A DNA stretch of 64,000 nt, taken from contig NZ_JASCXX010000007.1 in assembly GCF_030012215.1 (NCBI RefSeq), positions 1-64,000 on the forward strand, written 5' to 3'. The notes beneath the pieces were generated by a model. It was not told where the DNA came from. It did no database searches and saw nothing but the letters and a program-made list of their open reading frames with translations. Source of the DNA: Anaerobaca lacustris. GTDB taxonomy: Bacteria > Planctomycetota > Phycisphaerae > Sedimentisphaerales > Anaerobacaceae. The position numbers were made by a program, and so were the translations under genes. Numbering within the stretch: the stretch's first letter is position 1; each line of letters starts with the position of its first letter. Positions 57,686-64,000 of this stretch are shown here, piece by piece.

Positions 57686-58069
57686 TTAGTAGTACTTCTT
57701 GATATGCTCCGCCAATTCTCGCAATCTGTCATCATCCAGTCGTCGATTCGCAACCGCTCGGACGAGAACTGGAATGCCGGGTTGTTCCCTGATCGCCTCC
57801 GCCACATCACCCGCGACCCCATTTCGCGCGGCAAGGTCAAAGAACTCGGTGCGCCTGGGATCATCCTCTGTCAAGCCCAGTGCATCACAGATGTACCGAA
57901 TCGTCTGTGGATCTGCCGGGGGTCTCGTGCGTCCCCGCTCCAAGTTGCTCAGATTCGACGGGTGCCAGTCAATGAGTTCGGCGAACGCGCGCAGGCCAAT
58001 CTTCGCCTCCTCAAGTCTGATCTTCTTGAGCAACCCTCCGAACGTATGTGCTGTCTCAACATTCGCCAT
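57686..58069 (-). CDS. XRE-family transcriptional repressor
   Basis: The 127-residue DNA-binding protein has a helix-turn-helix of the Cro/CI type at about 12-67 (GGLLKKIRLEEAKIGLRAFAELIDWHPSNLSNLERGRTRP). The C-terminal part, up to LAEHIKKYY, is helical and may hold the dimer and protease site. GGGAG precedes the ATG. A perfect inverted repeat lies about 100 bp upstream and is the likely operator. With the metallopeptidase it forms a pair like ImmR-ImmA of ICEBs1, but no integrative element is visible here. Confidence 0.88.
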   Translation of the reverse strand: MANVETAHTFGGLLKKIRLEEAKIGLRAFAELIDWHPSNLSNLERGRTRPPADPQTIRYICDALGLTEDDPRRTEFFDLAARNGVAGDVAEAIREQPGIPVLVRAVANRRLDDDRLRELAEHIKKYY

Positions 58070-58168
58070 GGCTATCTCCCTTTCTCAGATACGTCCCGTA
58101 TACTGTGAAGGGCGTCATTCTGTATTGACGGTTTCCTGGCATCCTTGCCATGGCCTACGCCCAAACCG

Positions 58169-58195
58169 CGGTGTTATGCTACATATATAACACCG
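58169..58195 (-). promoter_or_regulatory. inverted-repeat operator of the XRE/ImmA pair
   Basis: CGGTGTTA-N11-TAACACCG has perfect 8-bp arms. It overlaps TTATAT, with TTGCTT 18 bp upstream as a reasonable -35. It sits about 100 bp before the repressor start codon. Confidence 0.6.
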
Positions 58196-58341
58196 TGCCC
58201 CTTGGAGCAAGCAAAATCTCTCTCCGTTTCGAGAAAAAGTGACAATTCCGCGTTGGCACAGCAACGGGCAGGACACCACCCCAGTCACCACCCAATGGCT
58301 TACAGCAGGATGTCCGTACTTCCCGTGTCTACGTGGAGCAC

Positions 58342-60633
58342 CTACGGCGTGCGTTCGGTGATGCTGACGAGGCCGACGTCGATGTACTGGCCGCCGCCGG
58401 TCTGGTGGCAGTAGACGGCGAGGCGGTTGAGGTTCGGGCGCAATGCGGCTCGGGCCTTTTCGCCGAGCGGGATCTGTATGTATCCGGTGGTGTAGCCCTT
58501 GACGTCGGCGACGAGCGTCCCGTTGATGTAGACCTTGGCGTCCTCATCGTGATGGATCGACAGATGCAACTCGGGCGGAACGCTGCCGCCCAGGTCGAAG
58601 CTGCGGCGCAGCCAGATGTCGGACGAATCCCATTTCGTCCGCACCACAGCGCCCGGCGTGTTCTCGGTGCCGAAGCCGCCCTTGCCGATCTGCCAGCCGG
58701 TGTCGTCAAACTCATCGGCCTGCCAGCCGTCGGCCGGTTCGGCGGTCGTGTAGCGCCAGACCTGCCCGTCGTCCTGCGAGGTGGGGACGACGGTCCTGAT
58801 GATGGGGGGCGGCAGGTAGAGCTTCTCGTTGGCCGCCCGCACCTTGGCGGCATCCATCTTGATCATCGCCCGGTCGTACGTGAGCAGGCCGTTGACCTCG
58901 ATCTCCACGTCGGTCGTCTGCGTGTAGACGGCGGCGGCGAGCCCGCCCGCGATCAACGGTCGCAGGTTGCCGATCAGGACCAGATACGCGTCGGTGAGCG
59001 CCTCACGCGTCTCGTAGCTGCGATAGCCCCAGTTCCTTTCGTCCTGCCAGGTGTGGCCGCGCACGGGCAGGCCCAGGCCGCCGAACTCGCCCAGCACGAT
59101 CGCCCGCGCCTCTTCGACCGGCGGCGCGGATGGACCGGGATAACTGTGGATGTCGTGGACGTCGCCGACGCCGCGGTCGGTCCAGCCGCTGGCGCTGTTC
59201 ACCAGGCGGGTCGGGTCGAGCTTCTTCGTCCACTCGGCAATGCGGGCGGTGTCGTACTGGCCCCACCCCTCGTTGAACGGCACCCACATCACGATCGACG
59301 GGTGATTATAGAACGCTTCGATGACCCGGCTCCATTCCAGCTCGAACTGGTCGGCCGATTCCTTCGTCCGCTGGAAGTCTGGGTCGTTGGGGCCGATGTA
59401 GCGGTCGCCGCTGGGCATGTCCTGCCAGACGAGCAGGCCCAGCTTGTCGCACCAGTAATACCAACGGGCCGGCTCGACCTTGACGTGCTTGCGGGCCATG
59501 TTGAAGCCGAGCTGCCGGGTGACCTCAACGTCATACCGCAGCGCCTCGTCGGTCGGCGCGGCATAGAGCCCGTCGGGCCACCAGCCCTGGTCGAGAAACC
59601 CATACTGGAACAGCGGCTCTCCGTTGAGGAACAGCCGGTTGATGCCCTCCTCGTCCTTCTCCAGCGAGATCTTCCGCATGCCAAAGTAAGACTGCACCTC
59701 GTCGTGGACGACCGGCAGATTGAAGTGACCGAGCGTGATCTTGACGTCGTAGAGGAACGGATCGTCGGGCGACCACAGGCGCGGGTCGGGGATCGGCACC
59801 TCGATGCGGTTGAGGCCCCTGGCCTGGGCGACCACTTCACCGTCGGCGGAGACCTCGACCGTCACATTGTCGCTGCGGGTCAGCTTCGTGCCGATCTCGA
59901 CGATGAGCTTCGAATCGTCGAGGTCCGGCGTAAGCTTGAGACCCTCGATCGCACGCCGATTGACGGGCTCGAGCCAGACGGTCTGCCAGATGCCGGTCAC
60001 TGCGGTGTACCAGATGCCGCGCGGCCTGCGGACCTGCTTGCCACGTGGCTGGGTGCCGGCGTCGGTCGGGTCCCACACCGAAACCACAATCTCCTGCGGA
60101 CCGGCGGGCCTCAGGGCGTGGGTGATGTCGAACGTAAACGGGTTGTATCCACCCCGGTGGTTGCCCACCTTCATGCCGTTGACCCAGACGGTGGTGTCCC
60201 AGTCCACGGCGCCGAAGTTCAGCAGGATGCGGATGCCCTCGCCCCACGCCACGGGCACGTCGAAATTCCGACGGTACCAGAGCCGGTTGTCCGGCCCGAC
60301 GGGCTTCATCACGCCGGAAAGGGCCGACTCGACCGGGAACGGCACGAGAATCCGGCCGTCGAACTCTTTCGGCTGCCCGTCGTCCTTTGAGCGAATCGCA
60401 TAGTCCCAGAGGCCGTTGAGGTTCAGCCAACTCTCGCGGACCATCTGGGGCCGGGGATACTCGGCGTGGACGTTGTCGGGGCTCACGTCCCGGGCCCATT
60501 TCGTCATGAGGGGGCCGTCGGCCGGCTTCCACTCGGCGCCGGCGGAAAGGCAGAAGCATGCGACGAGCAGTGCCGCGAACAGGATGACGTGTTTTCCATG
60601 GTACAGTCGGGTTGTTGCTGGGCTGCCGTTCAT
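58342..60633 (-). CDS. exported glycoside hydrolase family 2 protein
   Basis: The 763-residue enzyme has a signal peptide (about 1-33) and the GH2 layout. The N-terminal sugar-binding domain shows ESWLNLNGLWDYAI and LWYRRNFDVP. A middle Ig domain follows. The TIM barrel contains ARKHVKVEPARWYYWCDKLGLLVWQDMP and WVPFNEGWGQYD with the acid/base Glu; VLGEFGG is the likely nucleophile Glu region. A further beta-sandwich closes the protein (IWLRRSFDLGG). It probably hydrolyses a beta-linked galactose, glucuronic acid or mannose unit. GGAGGT precedes the start at 60633. The XylR-type gene is divergent. Confidence 0.9.
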   Translation of the reverse strand: MNGSPATTRLYHGKHVILFAALLVACFCLSAGAEWKPADGPLMTKWARDVSPDNVHAEYPRPQMVRESWLNLNGLWDYAIRSKDDGQPKEFDGRILVPFPVESALSGVMKPVGPDNRLWYRRNFDVPVAWGEGIRILLNFGAVDWDTTVWVNGMKVGNHRGGYNPFTFDITHALRPAGPQEIVVSVWDPTDAGTQPRGKQVRRPRGIWYTAVTGIWQTVWLEPVNRRAIEGLKLTPDLDDSKLIVEIGTKLTRSDNVTVEVSADGEVVAQARGLNRIEVPIPDPRLWSPDDPFLYDVKITLGHFNLPVVHDEVQSYFGMRKISLEKDEEGINRLFLNGEPLFQYGFLDQGWWPDGLYAAPTDEALRYDVEVTRQLGFNMARKHVKVEPARWYYWCDKLGLLVWQDMPSGDRYIGPNDPDFQRTKESADQFELEWSRVIEAFYNHPSIVMWVPFNEGWGQYDTARIAEWTKKLDPTRLVNSASGWTDRGVGDVHDIHSYPGPSAPPVEEARAIVLGEFGGLGLPVRGHTWQDERNWGYRSYETREALTDAYLVLIGNLRPLIAGGLAAAVYTQTTDVEIEVNGLLTYDRAMIKMDAAKVRAANEKLYLPPPIIRTVVPTSQDDGQVWRYTTAEPADGWQADEFDDTGWQIGKGGFGTENTPGAVVRTKWDSSDIWLRRSFDLGGSVPPELHLSIHHDEDAKVYINGTLVADVKGYTTGYIQIPLGEKARAALRPNLNRLAVYCHQTGGGQYIDVGLVSITERTP

Positions 60634-60853
60634 CGTCTGACCTCCAAAGCAAGGCGGGCCATGCCCACCGGATTCATCGAGTGTGAAACCACCCCATCGT
60701 ACGGACCTTGCGATGCGGTAGTCACCCGTCGGCAAGTCTCAGGGTATGGCAGGCGGCGTCCGTTTTCAACCAAAATGCGAGGCTTCGTCGGCATTGGGCG
60801 CGCCCATCGCCCTGGTTTTGTTGGATCAAAGCCCCTGTGACAGGGTAAGATGG

Positions 60854-60936
60854 CGGGTGGCAGCCTCAAGCCCAAAGGGCTTGCGATGGTTTCCAAGGGA
60901 CAGCCATCCCCAAGCTGCGCTTGAGGCTGCCACCCG
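60854..60936. repeat. 83-bp element with 18-bp perfect terminal inverted repeats
   Basis: CGGGTGGCAGCCTCAAGC (60854-60871) and its exact complement (60919-60936) bound a unit with two smaller internal hairpins (AAGCCC...GGGCTT and GATGG...CCATC). It lies 20 bp before the XylR start codon, in the gap between the divergent GH2 and XylR genes. It resembles a small non-autonomous element. Confidence 0.6.
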
Positions 60937-60956
60937 ACGAAGAGGGCCGACGAGCC

Positions 60957-62141
60957 ATGCACGAACATCGCAGAGTCCTGCTGATGATGGAAACGTCCCG
61001 CTCCTATGGGCGGTCGATTCTCCGAGGGGTGGCCAAGTACGCCCGCGCGCACGGGCCCTGGATCTTCCACCGGCCGGCGCCGTTCTACTGGGGCAACACG
61101 GGCAGACGGCAGTTTCTGGAGCGGTTTCTCCGACTCGACCTCGACGGCGCGATCGTCCGGGAGCAAAGCCGGCGCGAGTGGACCGACCGGCTTCTGTCGG
61201 GCGGGCTGCCCGTCGTGGTGGCTCCCTACAGCGAGCCATTTGCGGGGATCCCAAACATCCTGACGGACGACCGGGCCATCGGGACCCTGGCGGCCGACCA
61301 CCTGTTGCGTCGCGGCTTCAGGCACTTCGCCTACTGCGGGTTCGGCGACGCCTACTTCTGGTCGCGCCGGCGAGGCCGCAGCTTCTGCGACCGAGTCAAA
61401 GAGGCGGGTTTCGAGCCACACTGCTTCGACTTTGACCACTCGAAACCGGCCAGCGAGCGGTCCTGGCAGAGCCAGCAGCGCACCCTCGTGGACTGGCTCA
61501 AATCGCTGCCCCAGCCGGTGGGGCTGATGGCCTGCAACGACGACCAGAGCCAATGCGTCCTGGAGGCCTGCAAGACGGCCGAGCTTCACGTGCCCGAGCA
61601 GGTGGCGATCATCGGACTGGGCAACGACGACCTGGTATGCGACATGGCGACGCCGCGCCTGTCGAGCATCGCGCTCAGTGCCCAGAAGGCCGGCTACGAG
61701 GCCGCCGCCGTGCTGGACAGGCAGATGCAGGGCCAAAGCGTGGCCGCCCCGACGATTGTCGTCCGGCCGAGCCACGTCGTGGCGAGGCAGTCCACGAACG
61801 TCTTCGCCGTGGAGGACCGGTACGTCCTGGCAGCGCTGCGTTTCATCCATCGGCGAGCCGGCAAGGAGGCCCTCCAGGTGGACGACGTGCTCGACGCCGT
61901 TTCCATCTCTCGGCGCAGCCTTTACGACCGTTTCGCCCGGACCCTGGGCCGCTCGCCACACGAGGAGATCCAGCGCGTTCGCGTCGACCGCTTCACCCGG
62001 CTGCTGGTCACCACGGACCTGTCCGTATCGCAGATCGCCTCGGCCCTGGGCTGCGCCGACGCGAAGAACCTGGCGCGCTACTTCAAACGGGCCACCGGCA
62101 TGACGCCGCTGAGCTACCGCAACCTGCACGGACGACGGTAG
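60957..62141 (+). CDS. XylR-type regulator (periplasmic-binding fold plus AraC HTH)
   Basis: The 394-residue regulator combines a LacI-type sugar-binding domain with a C-terminal AraC-type helix-turn-helix. The sugar domain (about 5-280) shows VLLMMETSRSYGRSILRGVAKYA, DRAIGTLAADHLLRRGFRHFAYCG and VAIIGLGNDDLVCDMATPRLSSIAL. The HTH (about 295-390) shows VSISRRSLYDRFARTLGRSPHEEI and VSQIASALGCADAKNLARYFKRATGMTPLSYR. It lacks the LacI DNA-binding head, so it binds through the AraC end, as XylR does. It is divergent from the GH2 gene and is the likely activator of nearby sugar genes. The ribosome binding site is weak and overlaps a repeat element. Confidence 0.9.
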   Translation: MHEHRRVLLMMETSRSYGRSILRGVAKYARAHGPWIFHRPAPFYWGNTGRRQFLERFLRLDLDGAIVREQSRREWTDRLLSGGLPVVVAPYSEPFAGIPNILTDDRAIGTLAADHLLRRGFRHFAYCGFGDAYFWSRRRGRSFCDRVKEAGFEPHCFDFDHSKPASERSWQSQQRTLVDWLKSLPQPVGLMACNDDQSQCVLEACKTAELHVPEQVAIIGLGNDDLVCDMATPRLSSIALSAQKAGYEAAAVLDRQMQGQSVAAPTIVVRPSHVVARQSTNVFAVEDRYVLAALRFIHRRAGKEALQVDDVLDAVSISRRSLYDRFARTLGRSPHEEIQRVRVDRFTRLLVTTDLSVSQIASALGCADAKNLARYFKRATGMTPLSYRNLHGRR

Positions 62142-62435
62142 TTGACGTCGTGTCGTGCACAAAATGAGGATTTTTTGCGCGCCAATGAGGTTGTATCGAC
62201 CCTGGTCCGGGAGCCACAATGGTGTACCGGAAGTGTATGAATCGGAGCATGGCAGATTCGCAAAGCTGCCCCAGGGAAGTGGCGATTGGACGAAGGTTCG
62301 TCGGCGCGTTCTGCGGCTCGGGCTCAGCCGTCAAATGGGACCAGGGTCGCCGGAAATAAGGGTCAGACAGAGGAGTCCCGCTTTCGCCTGTAACCGGGAG
62401 CGGATCCATGTCGAACTTCTCGAAGGAGGACGATC
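62142..62435. other. intergenic leader of the LamG gene
   Basis: It contains a short GGAAATAAGGGTCAGAC word common in dispersed bacterial repeats, and no gene. The LamG gene start follows AAGGAGG. Confidence 0.35.
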
Positions 62436-64000
62436 ATGCGTAGAGAACTCATGCCTGTATTGACCGTCGCCATGGTGCTGGGAGCGTTTGGCCTGGGCGC
62501 GGCGCGTGCGGCCGACCCGAGTCTCGTCGGCTGGTGGAAACTCGACGACGGCGCCGGAACGACGGCCCTCGATTCCAGCGGTCGCAGCATCGATGGAACG
62601 TTGTTCGGCGAGCCGGAATGGCTGGCCAAGGCCGTCTATGGAGGCGGCCTGCTCTTCGACGGAGCGGACGACTACATCTTCATCGACGGCCACTTCCAAC
62701 TGGCCGAGTATGCGATGACGGTCTGGTTCCGAGTGGACGCCGCGGGCCAGCGGGACATCCTGTCGGCCTACGCCGTCGGCGTGCTGCATGGCATTCTGCT
62801 GGAGGTCCAGGCCGCCGGCACACTGCGGTATCTCCACCGGTATCCGCTCGGGACCGGTGGCGGCGTGAACGTCTACACCACCGCCTCGTATGCCGACGGC
62901 GCCTGGTATCATGCCGCGATCGTCAAGTCGGCCGACCAGATCACGTTGTATGTCAACGGTGAGCAGGTCGGCTCCACGGCCGACGCGAGCGTGTTCGATC
63001 CGACCGATTCGTTTGGGCTGGCCGTGGGGGTCCTGGACAACGAGAGAGCGTTGGATCGCCTCTTCCTCGGTGCGATGGACGACATTCGCGTCTACGATCG
63101 CGCGCTGCCGCAAGCCGAGATCCAGAAGGCCATGGCCGGTCTCGGGCCCGACAGCGAGAAGGCCTCGGCGCCCGTGCCCGAAGACAACGCGACGGACGTG
63201 CCGCGCGACGTCATCCTGAGCTGGACGGCCGGCGAATTCGCCGCGACGCACGATGTCTACTTCGCAGCGGTGTTCGACGACGTCAATGCCGCCGGTCGAG
63301 CCAATCCGATGGGCGTGCTGGCGAGCCAGGGCCAGAGCGGTCTGTCGTATGATCTGCCGGATATTCTCGATTTCGAGACGACCTACTACTGGCGCGTCGA
63401 TGAAGTCAACGCCCCGCCGAGCGATGCGATCTTCAAAGGCAACGTCTGGAGCTTCACCACCGAGCCGTTCGCCTACGCCGTGGAGAATGTCGTCGCCACC
63501 AGCAACGGGACCAGCGAGCCGGACGCCGGACCCGAGAACACCGTCAACAGCTCGGGCATCGACGAGAACGACCAGCATTCGACCGCCGCGACCGACATGT
63601 GGCTGGCCAATCCACCCGATGATGAACCACTCTACATCCAGTATGAATTCGATCGCATCTACAAACTCCATGAGATGCACGTCTGGAACTACAACGTCAT
63701 GTTCGAGTTGATCCTCGGTTTCGGCCTCAAGGACGTGACCGTTGAGTATTCTGAGAACGGTGAGGACTGGATCACCCTCGGCGACGTGCCGTTCACCAAG
63801 GCCACCGCCCGGGCGAACTACGTCGCCAACACCGTGGTCGATTTCGGCGGTGTGGCCGCCAGATACGTCCGGCTGACCGTCCACAGCGGGCACGGCATGA
63901 TGGGCCAGTATGGCCTCAGCGAGATCCGCTTCCTGTCCATTCCCGCGCAGGCCCGCGACCCGCAGCCGGCCGACGGCGCGGCGGACGTGGCCGTCGGCAG
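62436..64000 (+). CDS. exported LamG / discoidin-like surface protein, cut off by window end
   Basis: The visible 521 codons start at ATG 62436, seven bases after AAGGAGG, with a signal peptide (about residues 1-27, ending AARAA). Residues about 30-220 are a LamG-type concanavalin-like domain (SLVGWWKLDDGAGTTALDSSG, LLFDGADDYIFI, WYHAAIVKSADQITLYVNGEQVG, DDIRVYDRALPQAEI). A fibronectin-like segment follows (VPRDVILSWTAGEFAATHDVYF and FETTYYWRVDEVNA). The next part resembles an F5/8 discoidin domain (YIQYEFDRIYKLHEMHVWNYN, VEYSENGEDWITLG, ARYVRLTVHSGHG). The last codons begin another linker repeat. No stop is reached, so the gene extends beyond the window. It probably binds polysaccharide outside the cell. 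Confidence 0.85.
   Translation, partial: MRRELMPVLTVAMVLGAFGLGAARAADPSLVGWWKLDDGAGTTALDSSGRSIDGTLFGEPEWLAKAVYGGGLLFDGADDYIFIDGHFQLAEYAMTVWFRVDAAGQRDILSAYAVGVLHGILLEVQAAGTLRYLHRYPLGTGGGVNVYTTASYADGAWYHAAIVKSADQITLYVNGEQVGSTADASVFDPTDSFGLAVGVLDNERALDRLFLGAMDDIRVYDRALPQAEIQKAMAGLGPDSEKASAPVPEDNATDVPRDVILSWTAGEFAATHDVYFAAVFDDVNAAGRANPMGVLASQGQSGLSYDLPDILDFETTYYWRVDEVNAPPSDAIFKGNVWSFTTEPFAYAVENVVATSNGTSEPDAGPENTVNSSGIDENDQHSTAATDMWLANPPDDEPLYIQYEFDRIYKLHEMHVWNYNVMFELILGFGLKDVTVEYSENGEDWITLGDVPFTKATARANYVANTVVDFGGVAARYVRLTVHSGHGMMGQYGLSEIRFLSIPAQARDPQPADGAADVAVG

Noticed and set aside
62331-63893. Minus-strand open frame opposite the LamG gene
   Set aside because: The plus strand shows a signal peptide, LamG and discoidin motifs and a strong ribosome binding site; the minus strand shows none.

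Overview
The window looks like a chromosomal segment of a GC-rich Planctomycetota bacterium, most likely of the Phycisphaerae/Sedimentisphaerales type. The basis is the gene content: Tat-exported sulfatase, Gfo/Idh/MocA and DegT proteins, a XylR-type regulator, LamG surface proteins, a pseudopilin-type C-terminal tail, and many dispersed palindromes and degenerate repeats between genes. No rRNA, tRNA, CRISPR array or replication origin was recognised.

Layout. (1) 0.1-4.9 kb: a minus-strand cluster of five exported proteins. Four are small and at least three are clearly paralogous; the genes share a leader that includes a GCCGA-N7-TCGGC hairpin. (2) 4.9-6.0 kb: non-coding, with direct repeats and dispersed-repeat debris. 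(3) 6.0-10.7 kb: a compact minus-strand operon: a 51-codon ORF, a ribbon-helix-helix-like protein, a YprB-like exonuclease fused to DUF429, an archaeal-type adenylosuccinate synthetase homologue (PurZ-like, catalytic Asp replaced by Gly), a membrane-anchored dCTP-deaminase-fold protein lacking the catalytic Glu, and a deoxynucleoside kinase. I regard this as the best candidate for an undescribed system. (4) 11-18.7 kb: accessory region with a ParA-glycogen-binding fusion, a REP-associated transposase surrounded by palindromes, a nuclease-helicase, a nucleotidyltransferase pair, an AP2/HNH endonuclease and Hsp20. (5) 19-24 kb: exported proteins and an exported aminotransferase. (6) 24-32.6 kb: replication and repair genes (holB, tmk, dnaE, recJ, DUF503), interrupted by a decayed nucleotidyltransferase pair. 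(7) 32.6-36 kb: an MqsR-like toxin, an MqsA-like antitoxin and a KGGVGR-type ATPase behind a consensus promoter overlapped by duplicated operators, then an orphan RelB. (8) 36-45 kb: a membrane protein, purM, purF, rdgB, an orphan DNA methyltransferase, a SnoaL-like protein, an FKBP isomerase and a xylose-isomerase-like enzyme. (9) 45-64 kb: sulfatase, queA, Asp-box propeller, esterase, oxidoreductase, dicarboxylate symporter, serine hydrolase, XRE/ImmA pair, GH2 glycosidase, XylR regulator and a truncated LamG/discoidin protein.

How it fits together. The right-hand third reads as a polysaccharide-use region (sulfatase, esterase, GH2, sugar isomerase, oxidoreductase, regulator, lectin-like surface protein) with housekeeping genes between. 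The 24-32 kb block is core replication and repair. A family of GTAGGG-type palindromes runs through the window. It clusters around the transposase and is also found in frame inside the transposase itself, queA (two sites) and an esterase.
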